Source of the DNA: an uncultured Myxococcales bacterium | GTDB taxonomy: Bacteria; Myxococcota_A; UBA9042 | Direction of reading: 5' to 3' | NCBI GenBank assembly: GCA_903883645.1 | Contig: CAISBR010000157.1 | Location: 1 to 40,600, forward strand | DNA: 40,600 nucleotides | Part shown: piece by piece, positions 1-8,896 of the stretch | Position numbering within the stretch: the first letter of the stretch is position 1 | Layout of the letters: every line of letters starts with the position of its first letter | The notes under the pieces: model-generated | Told to the model about the DNA's origin: nothing | Databases searched by the model: none | What the model saw: only the letters and a program-made list of their open reading frames with translations | Program-made: the position numbers and the translations under genes

Positions 1-982
1 CATCGTCGCGGCGGCAGCGCGCCGAGTCGGTGCAACCGACCTTTACGCCGTCGTTCTCGTCGAAAAGCATCGTCATGACGCGGTCTTGCGGATTGAGCTG
101 GTCGATGAGGAGCTGTGCGGCTTGCACCCGGATGAAGTACTTGTCGGAGCTGCACTTGCCGAACTGCTCGGGAGCCTTGGTGTTGGCGGGCAAGTCCTCG
201 GCGAACTTGGTGGCATCGAGGCACGACTGGCTGTTGATCACCACTTGGCCGCTGGTCGAGCCCGAGTGATCGACTAAGATCACTACGTTTTGCCAAGTTT
301 CGGTCTTGTTGGGGCTGCAGCGGCGGGCGTTCTGCTTAAACGTGACGGCCTTGGCGGTGCTGGTGACCTGGTTCATCGAGGTGCCGCAGGCGCTGGGATT
401 ACCAATGCCGGCGCGGGGTTCGATGCACTGGGCCGCGAGCTTAAACATCTGCGGCGCGACCGTGGAGCCGAAATTCGGATCGGTGGTGACGAGCTGCTGC
501 TCGACGCGCTCGCCGTCGCGGATCTGCAAGTCTTTGTCGCCCTTGCAGGCGGGGTTGACCGCGCTCAAGTCGTTCGACACCAAGTTCACGTTGAATTCGA
601 AGCCGTTGGGCACGATGTTCTGCTCGGACGGAATTGCCTCTCCGGTGTCGATATCGGCAATCGGCGCCCCGCAGGCGCGGGTGATCTTGCCGGTGGCATT
701 GTCGATCTTGGCCGGGAAGGCCGAAACGACGTGCACGCGATCAAACTTGATGTCTACCAAGCTGAAACGGGCGGTCGAGTCGCACGACGTCAGTCCGCCG
801 GTGACCATCCAGCCGATCGCTAGGGTTCCGAGCAGCAGTGCCGACGGGATCGCCAGGCGGGCCGAGCGATCGCGGCCGGCCGGGCTGCGCGCGGCGGCGG
901 TGGTCGAAGCGCGGGAACCCGGATTCTGCAAGGACGTATTGGATCCTGCTGGGGTTCGCGAGTTGGGATTCGGAGTGGGCAT
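1..982 (-). CDS. VWA-domain lipoprotein (C-terminus beyond left edge)
   Basis: Read on the minus strand, an uninterrupted frame runs from an ATG at 982 off the left edge: 327 codons are visible and there is no stop. A hydrophobic stretch at residues 45-66 ends in LTSC67, a good lipobox, so the product is probably an exported lipoprotein. The 44-residue stretch before it is long for a signal peptide, so the true start may lie downstream, but no better ATG is seen. At residues 233-243 VILVDHSGSTS carries the DxSxS metal-binding (MIDAS) motif of von Willebrand factor A domains, followed by a helix typical of the fold (RVQAAQLLIDQL). Several Cys (104, 146, 186, 199, 222, 254, 277, 317, 323) suggest disulfides outside the cytoplasm. 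It is divergent from the lipoprotein cluster at 1515. Function is unknown; surface adhesion or ligand binding is inference. Confidence 0.82.
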   Translation of the reverse strand, partial: MPTPNPNSRTPAGSNTSLQNPGSRASTTAAARSPAGRDRSARLAIPSALLLGTLAIGWMVTGGLTSCDSTARFSLVDIKFDRVHVVSAFPAKIDNATGKITRACGAPIADIDTGEAIPSEQNIVPNGFEFNVNLVSNDLSAVNPACKGDKDLQIRDGERVEQQLVTTDPNFGSTVAPQMFKLAAQCIEPRAGIGNPSACGTSMNQVTSTAKAVTFKQNARRCSPNKTETWQNVVILVDHSGSTSGQVVINSQSCLDATKFAEDLPANTKAPEQFGKCSSDKYFIRVQAAQLLIDQLNPQDRVMTMLFDENDGVKVGCTDSARCRRDD

Positions 983-1049
983 GGTGCCTCGTTTGGCGCA
1001 GATTTGCGGGCGTTGTGGCGATCGCGTCGCCGCCGCCGGACCATCGGCA

Positions 1050-1068
1050 AGGTAAATCGACTTTACCT
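1050..1068. promoter_or_regulatory. Operator-like inverted repeat
   Basis: AGGTAAA-tcgac-TTTACCT is a perfect 7-bp inverted repeat with a 5-bp spacer, 68 bp upstream of the start of the minus-strand VWA lipoprotein. No T-run follows on either strand, so it is not a terminator. A dimeric regulator site is the simplest reading; it is only a pattern-based inference. Confidence 0.4.
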
Positions 1069-1156
1069 GCCACGAAGTCGGCGCTGCAGCATGTCGCCGA
1101 ACTTCGCTAAATTATTCACTTCTTCCCGGAGCCCTCTTGGAGCAGCGCCGACAGAA

Positions 1157-1180
1157 GCAAGCAATATTTCCCTTGCTTGC
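1157..1180. repeat. 8-bp inverted repeat, 8-nt loop
   Basis: GCAAGCAA and TTGCTTGC form a perfect 8-bp inverted repeat around the loop tatttccc. It sits mid-way between the two divergent lipoprotein genes and lacks a following T-run. It could be an operator or an RNA hairpin in a long leader; the sequence does not decide. Confidence 0.4.
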
Positions 1181-1326
1181 GCGGCAAGTCAAGCGCGCGT
1201 CGTCGAACGGGGCGTGAAGGAGGCACTTGGGGCGCGATTGGCGCGGTAGCTGCGGGCCGGGCGAAGTCATTCGCGCTTCTGTCGAAACCACGAATGGGAC
1301 GTTGACGGCAGGCGCCGCAGTCGGTA

Positions 1327-1339
1327 AATTTTGAAAATT
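1327..1339. repeat. AT-rich palindrome AATTTT-G-AAAATT
   Basis: A 13-bp perfect palindrome made only of A/T apart from the central G, unusual in this GC-rich context, about 175 bp upstream of the first lipoprotein gene of the tandem cluster. A regulator site or UP-like element is possible. Confidence 0.3.
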
Positions 1340-1514
1340 CGACGCATGGTCGCCAGCGTTGATGCGCCCTGCGCGTACGGACCCCGAGCGACCCTGTGCA
1401 ATCGTGTTGAGTCGCTGCAATCTGCGTCTGTCGCAGCCGCTTTGGCCCCTTGTGTCGACGCCTAGGTCCTGATCGAGGGCCACCCCTCAGTGCCGTCCGG
1501 TTTGGAGTGTCGCG

Positions 1515-3887
1515 ATGACCAACCTTGCAAGTAACCTGCCGAAAGTCGTGCGCATTGGCGCTGTTGCCGCGGGACTGCTCAGCTTGTCCAGCGGCTGCAG
1601 CAGTAGTGGCGCAACCGGTCCGCAGACCACGCAGGCCGTGACCGACTTTGCGTGCTTGAGCGGCGACACCCATATCGACTGCAAGGCGTTGCCCGAGATC
1701 ACCAACATCGTCACCGCCAAAAAGACCTATCCCAACTCGACGGATACGCTGGCAGTTGGCTCGGTGGTCAAGGGTGCCAATCAGAAGTTTACCTACGAAA
1801 TCAAGAACATCGCGTCGAATACGACGGCCGCGGCGCTGCAAGTTGCGTCGGTGCGATTTGATTACCAGACCGTGTCGCCCAGCGAAACCTCGGACGACAA
1901 GGCCTTGGTGTGCCAGAACGCCGCCGGCGTCGATTGTGCTCAGCTCGACGGCAAGTGGAAACGGGTGGTGCCGATCGGCAGCTCGCTCAGCGCTGACATG
2001 GCTTCGTCTGAAAAGATTAACATTGTTTTCAAGCGTTTCGACGACAAGGAACGCTCGGGTAAGCTGACCATCACCTTCAAGGGCGTCGATCCTGCCAACC
2101 CAACCTTTACCTATACGGTCAAGGCCAAGATCGGCTCGCCATCGGCCAGCTTCCAGTCGGCCAATGCCGCGGACCCCAAGAACGGCATGAATTTCCCGTA
2201 TGTGGCGCCTGGCAAATGCGAGCCGCGCAAAGTCAACTTGCTCAACACCGGTGAGGCGATGCTGCAGGTCCACGCGTTTGATCTGGGCGCGCTCGATCCG
2301 TCGTTTACGCTGCAGTTGCTGGTGCCGCCCGACTTGGACACGGAGAAGCATCCGGGCGGACAGCCGTGGACGCTGGCCAAAGACCTTGAAGTGGCGCCGG
2401 GTAGCACGGCGACGCTTGAGGTGGAGTTCTGCCCCAAGGACGACAAGAAGAAGTCGGGCACCGTTTCGATCAACAAGTCGAGCAACGACATCAATGCCCA
2501 GGCGCTGACCTTGCAGGCCAACAGCGCGGTGCCGTGCATCAAGACCAACGTGACGACGTATAATTTTGGCGGCACGATCCCTAGCCAGCCGGCGGCGGAA
2601 CTCGCCGTAGATGTGTGCAATTGCGGGTCGGTTGAGCTCGATGTGAGCGGCATCGAATTTGTGGCCGAGCAGACCCAGACGAGCGCGCCCGACGAATTCG
2701 CGATTGGCCAACAGGCCTTGTTTGACGCGCAAAAGCTGGCGAGCCCGCCGCCGATCTCGGCCGACAACCTGCTGAAGATCGCGGTGGGCAAGTGCGAAAA
2801 GCTGATGGTGACGTATTCGCCCGCCGACCTGACGCCCGAGGGGGCGGAGCCCGACAAGGGCTTGATTCGCTTTGTTTCGAACGCGTATCTGACGCCGACG
2901 CTGGCGGTGACGGGCATTGGCGTCGACCAGACCTGCCCGTTGGCCAAGGTGACCGTGCAAGAGGGCGAAGAGACTGTACCACAGACGCTTTTGCACCTGG
3001 TGGGCAGCAAGTCGGTGGCGCCGGGTGGCGGCACGATCAAGAAGTACAAGTGGACGGTGAAGCAGCCGTCGGGCTCGAATCAGCCGCTGTCGCCGAGCGC
3101 GACCTTTGCCAACCCGACTTTGCTGGCCAACGCCGCGGGCGAGTACACCTTCTGCCTCGACGTGTGGGACCAGAACGATCAGCAGAGCTGCACGCCGACC
3201 TGCGTGACGGTGCTGGTGATTCCGAATGACGCGATTCACGTGGAATTGCTGTGGGATACGCCCGCTGATCCGGATCAAACCGACAAGGGCCCGGCGGCAG
3301 GCGCAGATATGGACTTGCACTTTGGCCATCCGCTGGCGGCAGAGCTCGACCTGGACTGCGATGGGCAGCCGGACCCGTGGTTCAGTAACCCCTGGGATAC
3401 CTTCTGGTTTAACGCTTCGCCCGAGTGGGGTAACCCGGATGGTGCGGTCAAAGACAATCCGACCTTAGACCTAGACGATACCGACGGTGCCGGCCCCGAG
3501 AACTTGAATCTGATTGAGCCCGAAGGCGATGCGAACGACGAGATCGCGTACTCCGTGGGCGTGCACTACTGGAACGATCACGGCTACGGCACTTCGTACG
3601 CCACCTTGTCGCTGTATATCCAGGGCGGTCTGGCGCTGCAGTTCACCAAGGTGAAGATGGACCCGCTCGATATGTGGTACGTGGGCAAGATCTGGTGGCC
3701 GAATACAGCGTCGGGCGGCAGCAAGAAGGTGTTTGAGACCTGCTACCAGAAGGGTTATTCGTGCGTGGACAAGACGAACGACATGTGGCAGCCCAAGGGC
3801 GATTGGTGCATCACCAAGTGCTACAACAACCTGACCTTTGTCGGCGCGGTGGGCGGCGGTGCGGCGGCCAGCTCGTGCAAGCCGTAG
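1515..3887 (+). CDS. HYDIN/PKD-type lipoprotein, first of three paralogues
   Basis: 790 residues. A basic N-terminus and hydrophobic core end in LSSGC28, a lipobox, so it should be lipidated and exported. Residues about 70-210 form an Ig-like region. Two HYDIN/choice-of-anchor D-like beta modules follow (about 227-340 and 348-470; motifs NLLNTGEAMLQV and TYNFGGTIP). A PKD-like module with IKKYKWTV and AGEYTFCLDVWD covers about 475-570. The C-terminal domain starts at IHVELLWDTPAD (about 573) and contains MDLHF, a DLDCDGQPDPWF motif like EF-hand or thrombospondin-3 calcium loops, DNPTLDLDDTDG and GVHYW. The C-terminal domain recalls YfaP/DUF2135-type domains, but I am not certain. The gene starts a head-to-tail run with paralogues at 3934 and 6360 and is divergent from the VWA lipoprotein. 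Exact role is unknown; a cell-surface structural or adhesive role is inference. Confidence 0.88.
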   Translation: MTNLASNLPKVVRIGAVAAGLLSLSSGCSSSGATGPQTTQAVTDFACLSGDTHIDCKALPEITNIVTAKKTYPNSTDTLAVGSVVKGANQKFTYEIKNIASNTTAAALQVASVRFDYQTVSPSETSDDKALVCQNAAGVDCAQLDGKWKRVVPIGSSLSADMASSEKINIVFKRFDDKERSGKLTITFKGVDPANPTFTYTVKAKIGSPSASFQSANAADPKNGMNFPYVAPGKCEPRKVNLLNTGEAMLQVHAFDLGALDPSFTLQLLVPPDLDTEKHPGGQPWTLAKDLEVAPGSTATLEVEFCPKDDKKKSGTVSINKSSNDINAQALTLQANSAVPCIKTNVTTYNFGGTIPSQPAAELAVDVCNCGSVELDVSGIEFVAEQTQTSAPDEFAIGQQALFDAQKLASPPPISADNLLKIAVGKCEKLMVTYSPADLTPEGAEPDKGLIRFVSNAYLTPTLAVTGIGVDQTCPLAKVTVQEGEETVPQTLLHLVGSKSVAPGGGTIKKYKWTVKQPSGSNQPLSPSATFANPTLLANAAGEYTFCLDVWDQNDQQSCTPTCVTVLVIPNDAIHVELLWDTPADPDQTDKGPAAGADMDLHFGHPLAAELDLDCDGQPDPWFSNPWDTFWFNASPEWGNPDGAVKDNPTLDLDDTDGAGPENLNLIEPEGDANDEIAYSVGVHYWNDHGYGTSYATLSLYIQGGLALQFTKVKMDPLDMWYVGKIWWPNTASGGSKKVFETCYQKGYSCVDKTNDMWQPKGDWCITKCYNNLTFVGAVGGGAAASSCKP

Positions 3888-3933
3888 CCCTGGCGATCGT
3901 GCTGCGCCCCGACGAGCGGCGTCCGGAGTGGCG

Positions 3934-6237
3934 ATGTCCTTGAAACAATGTGGTTCTAGCCTGATCGCCGCCCTATTCGCGGTGGGTTTGGCGGCGGCGT
4001 GCAGCAGCGGCACTGCGAGCTCGAGCAGCGATGCGACGAGTGCGGGCGGCGGCGACACGGGTAAGCCGGCGGGCAAGTGCGGATTCGACCCCAATTCAGG
4101 CAACTTAGACCGCGCAGCCAAGTTGGCGGTGTACGCGGGATCGAAGCTGCTCGCCAATGGCGACACGATTCAGCCCGACACGGGCGGCCTGCAGGTGGGC
4201 GCGGCGCTACCGCTGAACTACACGATCAAAAATGCTGCGGCCAAAGATGTAGCGCTCGAGCTTATCGTCGAAAAGGTGATGCTGAAGTACACGGCGCCCG
4301 ATGGTAGCGACGACGGTGCCTTTACGTGCGTGTACAACGACGCGGATGGTAAGGAGCGCCCTTGCACGGGTGCGGTATTTCCTAGTGTAATTCCACCTGG
4401 TTTTGACCCTGCCTGCGCCAGCCGTACTACCGGTGACTCGCTGCCGTACACGATTCGCTTCACCAAGCTCGACAACGTGCCGCGCGACTGCACGGTGACG
4501 GTGTTTGCGTCGAGCGCCGGCGACACACTGCAAGTGCAGTACAAAATTGCGACGAAGGCGGGCAAGCCGGCGATCTCGGTGCAGCCGCCAGAGGTCAATT
4601 TTGGCGTGGTCGGCATGGGCGCGACCAAGACTGAAAAGCTGAGCGTGCTGAACACGGGCGATGCCAACTTGCAGGTCAAGGGGGTGACGTGGACGGCGAC
4701 GGACTCGCAATTCTCGTTGGATATCGCGGGTAAACACATCGAGAGCGGCAAGCCCATGGCGTTCGACCCGCCGCTTGAAGTGACGCCGGGCAGTGCGCTG
4801 CCGGTGCTGGCCAACTTTGCGGCGGGCGACGACAAGGGGCACGTGGCGAGCATCGAGTTTTTGCACAACGCCAACAACGGCTCGGCCCAGGCGACGCTGA
4901 AGGGCAACTACGAGGTGCCGTGCATTCTAGTTACGCCGCAAAAGAAGCTCGATATGGGGCTGGCGTATGTGGGCAGCACGATTACCAAAGATGTGACGTT
5001 GCAGAACTGCGGTGCGGTCGAAGTGGTGGTGAGCAAGGCGGCGCTGAGCGACGATGTGCAGGGCGTGTACGCCACGACGACCAAGGCGCCGACGGAATTT
5101 GAGCCGATCACGATACCCAAGAACGGCAAAAGCACGGTGCATATTACCTGCACGCCGCCGTCCGAAAACAAAGACGCGAAGGGCACTTCGCAGCCGTTTA
5201 CCGCCAAGCTAAATCTGCAGGACAACACGACCACCCCCAGCAAGATCGTCGACATCGCGTGCATGGGTACGGCGGCGGCCTGCCCCACGCCCGTGATCGA
5301 TACGGCGGAGCAGATCGAGCCCCAGACGCCGCTAAAGTTGGATGCCAGCAAGAGTTTTGCCAAGCCGGGCCAGACCGTTAAGAAGTACAAGTGGACGGTG
5401 ACGAAGATGCCGACGGGTGCGACCTCGGCGCAATTCTTCCCGAACGACACCTCGCCGACGCCGACCTTTGGCGTGCAAGACAAGGACCCCAAGACCGGCA
5501 AGGACATTGTGTGGGTTACGGTGGCGGGCGAGTACTGTTTCTCGCTGGATATTGAGGACTCGTCGGGCACGAAGGGCTGCGAGGCGGCGACGACCTGCGT
5601 GGCGGTGATTCCGAGCGTGGCGCTGCACGTCGAGCTGCTGTGGGACACGCCCGCCGACACCAACAAAGGCGATACGGGCGAAAACGCGGGTACGGACCTG
5701 GACTTGCACTTTGTGCACCCCAAGGCGTACGACGGCAAGCTGTGCACGGGTACGAGCACCGGCGCCTGCCAGCCCGACTTGGACAAAGACGGCGTGATCG
5801 ACCCCTGGTTCAACGGCGTGTACGACGCGTACTGGTACAATACTTGGCCGAGCTGGGGTAACCCTAAAGACGGAAACGACAATCCTAGCTTGGACCGCGA
5901 CGATGTTGACGGGTGGGGCCCCGAGAACTTGAACATGGTGGCGCCCGAAGAAAACACGCTGTACGGCGTGGGCGTGCACTACTGGTCGAACAACGGCTAC
6001 TTCCCGGACACCACCACTGCGACAGTCAACCTGTACGTGAGCGGCACACTGAAGGGCTCGTATTCGCAGAGTATGATCGAGTGCGACTTGTGGTGGGTGA
6101 TGCAGATCCAGTGGTCGTCGGGCGACCTGGTGCCGTTTAGCGGGGCGAACTTGGCGCCACCGTCGGCGGGCAAGGTGACGCCGGCCTATTGGAGCAACCT
6201 CGGCTCGACCCTGAACGGCAAGTGCAAGAAGAAGTAG
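3934..6237 (+). CDS. HYDIN/PKD-type lipoprotein, second paralogue
   Basis: 767 residues from the ATG at 3934. The frame is open upstream to 3838, but that part overlaps the preceding gene and lacks a signal peptide, whereas MSLKQCGSSLIAALFAV begins a proper lipoprotein signal ending LAAAC. The layout matches the gene at 1515: Ig-like region, HYDIN-like modules (NFGVVGMGATKTEKLSVLNT near residue 220, then MGLAYVGSTITKDVTLQNC), PKD-like module (VKKYKWTVTKM), and the C-terminal domain from LHVELLWDTPAD (about 562) with DLDLHFVHP, DLDKDGVIDPWF, DNPSLDRDDVDG, GPENLN and GVHYW. It lies 46 bp after the first gene, so it is probably co-transcribed. The three products look like old duplications because only the motifs are closely conserved. 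Confidence 0.88.
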   Translation: MSLKQCGSSLIAALFAVGLAAACSSGTASSSSDATSAGGGDTGKPAGKCGFDPNSGNLDRAAKLAVYAGSKLLANGDTIQPDTGGLQVGAALPLNYTIKNAAAKDVALELIVEKVMLKYTAPDGSDDGAFTCVYNDADGKERPCTGAVFPSVIPPGFDPACASRTTGDSLPYTIRFTKLDNVPRDCTVTVFASSAGDTLQVQYKIATKAGKPAISVQPPEVNFGVVGMGATKTEKLSVLNTGDANLQVKGVTWTATDSQFSLDIAGKHIESGKPMAFDPPLEVTPGSALPVLANFAAGDDKGHVASIEFLHNANNGSAQATLKGNYEVPCILVTPQKKLDMGLAYVGSTITKDVTLQNCGAVEVVVSKAALSDDVQGVYATTTKAPTEFEPITIPKNGKSTVHITCTPPSENKDAKGTSQPFTAKLNLQDNTTTPSKIVDIACMGTAAACPTPVIDTAEQIEPQTPLKLDASKSFAKPGQTVKKYKWTVTKMPTGATSAQFFPNDTSPTPTFGVQDKDPKTGKDIVWVTVAGEYCFSLDIEDSSGTKGCEAATTCVAVIPSVALHVELLWDTPADTNKGDTGENAGTDLDLHFVHPKAYDGKLCTGTSTGACQPDLDKDGVIDPWFNGVYDAYWYNTWPSWGNPKDGNDNPSLDRDDVDGWGPENLNMVAPEENTLYGVGVHYWSNNGYFPDTTTATVNLYVSGTLKGSYSQSMIECDLWWVMQIQWSSGDLVPFSGANLAPPSAGKVTPAYWSNLGSTLNGKCKKK

Positions 6238-6314
6238 CGATAGCCTGCCGGCCTAGGTAACAGATCGACGCGCGGCGCCGCTGGCCAAGACTCCCCCAAA
6301 ATGCCAATGTGTAC

Positions 6315-6329
6315 TGGCTCGCACCCTGC
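6315..6329 (+). promoter_or_regulatory. Possible degenerate sigma-54 element
   Basis: TGGCTCG-CACC-CTGC keeps the GG and GC pairs of the -24/-12 consensus at the right spacing but departs at two other positions. It would start RNA about 20 nt before the ATG at 6360. Matches this weak occur by chance in GC-rich DNA, so this is only a candidate. Confidence 0.2.
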
Positions 6330-6359
6330 GGATGGCGGTGGTTGCGACACTGGAGGCCT

Positions 6360-8576
6360 ATGAAATTGCGAACGAAGGCTCTTGGTAGTGGGCTGCTCGT
6401 GGGCAGCTTATGGCTCGCGGGGTGCAGCAGTAGCGGAACGTCGAGCGCGGCGTCGTGTGGCAACTCGGGCAACCTGGACAAGACCGCGCAGATCTCGCTG
6501 CAAGACTCGAGCGCGGGTACGGCGGCCAAGGCCGTCTACGAGTGGGATATCTCGACGGTTTCGAGCAGTTCGAGCAAGCAGCTTAGCCTGTCGATTCGCA
6601 ATACGGCCCCGGCGGTGAGTGCCCAGCCCCTGACGATCAAGTCGGTGACCGTGACAGAGACCACTGCGGCGGGCGCGCCGGTCAGCAGCCCCGAGTTCAG
6701 CTGCAACGGGCCGGGCGACAAGGACTGCGCGGTGGCGAGCTGGCCGCAGGTTGTGCCAGCTGGCTACGACGCGGCGTGCAAGCCCGCCGGTGCGGTCGAA
6801 AGTGTGCAATTTACAATCAAGTATACGCGAGCCGGTGCGCTGTCGCTCCGCAAGTACAAGGTGGCGATCGTCTTTGCCGGCGATGTGCAGCAGGGCAGCA
6901 AGCCCTATACCGTCGAAGTGGCGACGCGGTTGGGTACGCCAAGCATCGCCTGTTCGCCGAACCCCGCGGATTTTGGCAAGGTTGGCCTGGCCGAGGCCGC
7001 TTCGACCACGGTGGTGTGCATCAATCAGGGCAAGGCCGATTTGCAAATGAGCGACATCAAGTTGCTCGGATCGCTGCCGGTCAGTATCAGTATGGGCGGT
7101 GTAACTCTTGACGCCGCCACGCAATTGCCGGCCACGACCACCGTGACAATTGCTGCCGAAGAGAGTCTGACGATCACCGGCGTGATTACCAGCCTGACGT
7201 CGGAGCAGAAGATGGCGGCGATTCTGCGCTTTGCGACCAACGATCCGAGCAAGCCGCAGATCGACCTGACTTGGCAGGCCAATGCGAGTGGGCCGTGTGT
7301 GTCTTTGTCGAAAACAACTGTAGATTTTGGCCTGACTCAGGTGGGCGCGTCTGCGGTGCAGGAGCTGCAGATCAAGAGCTGCGGCGCCGACGACCTGTCG
7401 ATTACGGGTGCCGAGATCACCCAGGGTTCAGAGCAAGGCTTCGCAGTCGGCTTTGCAACGACGTGCTTTTCGGGTGTGGCGCCCACGGCGGCTGCGCCGG
7501 TAGCCGTGCCCCAAGGCTTGAGCTGCTCGCTGCAAGTTATCTATACCGCGCCGCAATTGGGCGCGATCAGCGCAGGCAAGCTGACTGTCCATACCTCGGC
7601 CGGCGACCGTATGGTGCTGCTGGCGGGCAAGGGCGAGACGCAGGTGTCGTGCCCCAAGGCCTGTATGGCGCTGAAAAACTTGGCCGATAGCTCGCCAGTG
7701 ATCGGCCAGGCCGTAATTCCGCAGACGCAGCTTGTGCTCGATGCGGGGTGCTCGACACCGGGCAGCACGGGGCAGGCGATCGTCAAGTACAAGTGGAGCA
7801 TTAGCCAGCCGCCCGATAGCTATGCGGTGCTGACGCCCTCGGATGCGGTAAAAAGCCCGCAATTTCAGCCAAATTCAGCGGGAGCCTATACAGTTACCCT
7901 GGATGTGATCGACGCCGCGGATGTGCACGCCTGTGCGCCGGCAACCTACAAACTCAATGTGACACCCGACGACAAGCTGCACATTGAGCTCACCTGGGAC
8001 ACGCCGGGCGACGCCGACAAGACCGACGTAGGCATCGACGCCAAGGGCAAGAAGGCCGATGGTTCGTACGCGGGCACGGATTTGGACCTGCATCTAGCGA
8101 ATGCGCTGGCTGAGGACCAGGCCGGGCAGAAGGACTACGACAAGAACGGTGTGGCCGATCCGTGGTTTGCGGTGTGCTACGACTGCTCAGTATTTAACGG
8201 CTATCCCGACTGGGACGAATTCGGCAACTACCTGGACAACCCCAAGCTCGATCGCGACGACAAGGACGGCTGGGGGCCAGAGATCATTTACATCAAGGAG
8301 CCGCCGGCGGGGGCAGTGTACAGTATTGGCGTGCTGTACAACGCTGCACATTCCTTTGGAAAATCGATACCTACGGTGCGTGTGTTCGTCGATGGTGAGC
8401 TGCAGGCGATGACCAGCAAGGTCGGCCCCGAGATGGTTGAGGGGGACTTGTGGTGTGCGGGCCAGGTCAGCTGGCAACCCAACAAGTTCCAGGCCTGCCC
8501 GGGTGCGGATGGGCAGGGTAATTTACTTACGCATAAATATCCGGTGGTTATACAGGGAAGTCTGCAGTGCCAATAG
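6360..8576 (+). CDS. HYDIN/PKD-type lipoprotein, third paralogue
   Basis: 738 residues from the ATG at 6360, preceded by TGGAGG at proper distance; the frame is open upstream to 6309 but that extension precedes the signal peptide. MKLRTKALGSGLLVGSLWLAGC is a canonical lipoprotein signal with Cys22. HYDIN-like modules follow (NPADFGKVGLAEAASTTVVC; TVDFGLTQVGASAVQELQI), then a PKD-like module (IVKYKWSISQPP), then the C-terminal domain from LHIELTWDTPGD (about 539) with DLDLHL, DYDKNGVADPWF, DNPKLDRDDKDG and GPE. It is the most diverged copy: the GVHYW motif of the other two is GVLYN, and the DCSVFNGYPDWDEF segment differs. It is 122 bp after the second paralogue and may share its transcript. 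Confidence 0.87.
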   Translation: MKLRTKALGSGLLVGSLWLAGCSSSGTSSAASCGNSGNLDKTAQISLQDSSAGTAAKAVYEWDISTVSSSSSKQLSLSIRNTAPAVSAQPLTIKSVTVTETTAAGAPVSSPEFSCNGPGDKDCAVASWPQVVPAGYDAACKPAGAVESVQFTIKYTRAGALSLRKYKVAIVFAGDVQQGSKPYTVEVATRLGTPSIACSPNPADFGKVGLAEAASTTVVCINQGKADLQMSDIKLLGSLPVSISMGGVTLDAATQLPATTTVTIAAEESLTITGVITSLTSEQKMAAILRFATNDPSKPQIDLTWQANASGPCVSLSKTTVDFGLTQVGASAVQELQIKSCGADDLSITGAEITQGSEQGFAVGFATTCFSGVAPTAAAPVAVPQGLSCSLQVIYTAPQLGAISAGKLTVHTSAGDRMVLLAGKGETQVSCPKACMALKNLADSSPVIGQAVIPQTQLVLDAGCSTPGSTGQAIVKYKWSISQPPDSYAVLTPSDAVKSPQFQPNSAGAYTVTLDVIDAADVHACAPATYKLNVTPDDKLHIELTWDTPGDADKTDVGIDAKGKKADGSYAGTDLDLHLANALAEDQAGQKDYDKNGVADPWFAVCYDCSVFNGYPDWDEFGNYLDNPKLDRDDKDGWGPEIIYIKEPPAGAVYSIGVLYNAAHSFGKSIPTVRVFVDGELQAMTSKVGPEMVEGDLWCAGQVSWQPNKFQACPGADGQGNLLTHKYPVVIQGSLQCQ

Positions 8577-8583
8577 GGTGCGG

Positions 8584-8603
8584 CGCGCAACTGCAGTCGC
8601 GCG
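8584..8603. repeat. 20-bp near-perfect palindrome
   Basis: CGCGC and GCGCG flank the palindrome ACTGCAGT with one mismatched pair (A8589/C8598). It begins 8 bp after the stop of the third lipoprotein gene. There is no T-run, so it is either a non-classical terminator hairpin or a protein-binding site. Confidence 0.35.
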
Positions 8604-8617
8604 ATTATAGAAATTCT

Positions 8618-8639
8618 GCCGCAGTGGCCGGCGCTTTTT
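8618..8639 (+). terminator. Weak candidate terminator of lipoprotein cluster
   Basis: A short GCCG/CGGC stem with a 7-nt loop is followed after two bases by TTTTT. The stem is only 4 bp, so termination efficiency is doubtful, but position and T-run fit the end of the lipoprotein transcript. Confidence 0.25.
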
Positions 8640-8896
8640 GTGGTGTAGGCGATTTTGCTCAATCGTTGCGCAGGGTGGGACTTGCAACGGCGGGCGCTCG
8701 CGTGTAAGCTCGCAAGCCTTCCGGGTAGTTGGGCGTGCGCCGCCCTCTACGCAACCCGAAGACCGAAGACGCACACACCGGCTGGGGTAGGTCGCAAAGA
8801 CCTGCTGCCGTTGCCGACGCTGTCGCCGCATCTGGCGTAGCGCGTGCCCAAGCCGCGGATGGTCCGCGGGGCGGCACGGGCCAGGCCGGTTTCTTT

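Larger units (their letters stand above)
983..1514. other. Divergent intergenic region with three inverted repeats
   Basis: These 532 bases separate two divergent lipoprotein genes and must hold both promoters. I see three local inverted repeats (1050-1068, 1157-1180, 1327-1339), listed separately, and AT-rich patches that stand out from the GC-rich surroundings. I find no convincing -35/-10 pair, no sigma-54 element, and no open frame that looks like a protein. Confidence 0.6.

Noticed and set aside
1116..3329. Long minus-strand open frame (737 codons) opposite the first lipoprotein
   Set aside because: Arg/His/Leu-rich, no domain or ribosome site, and it mirrors a well-supported plus-strand gene; typical antisense frame in GC-rich DNA.
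3891..3905. Degenerate sigma-54-like match before the second lipoprotein
   Set aside because: Only GG and GC pairs fit; a similar match is found near 8833 by chance, so this level of similarity is not informative.
8640..8890. Possible small RNA gene
   Set aside because: No match by eye to tRNA, 4.5S or 6S features and no strong hairpin plus T-run.
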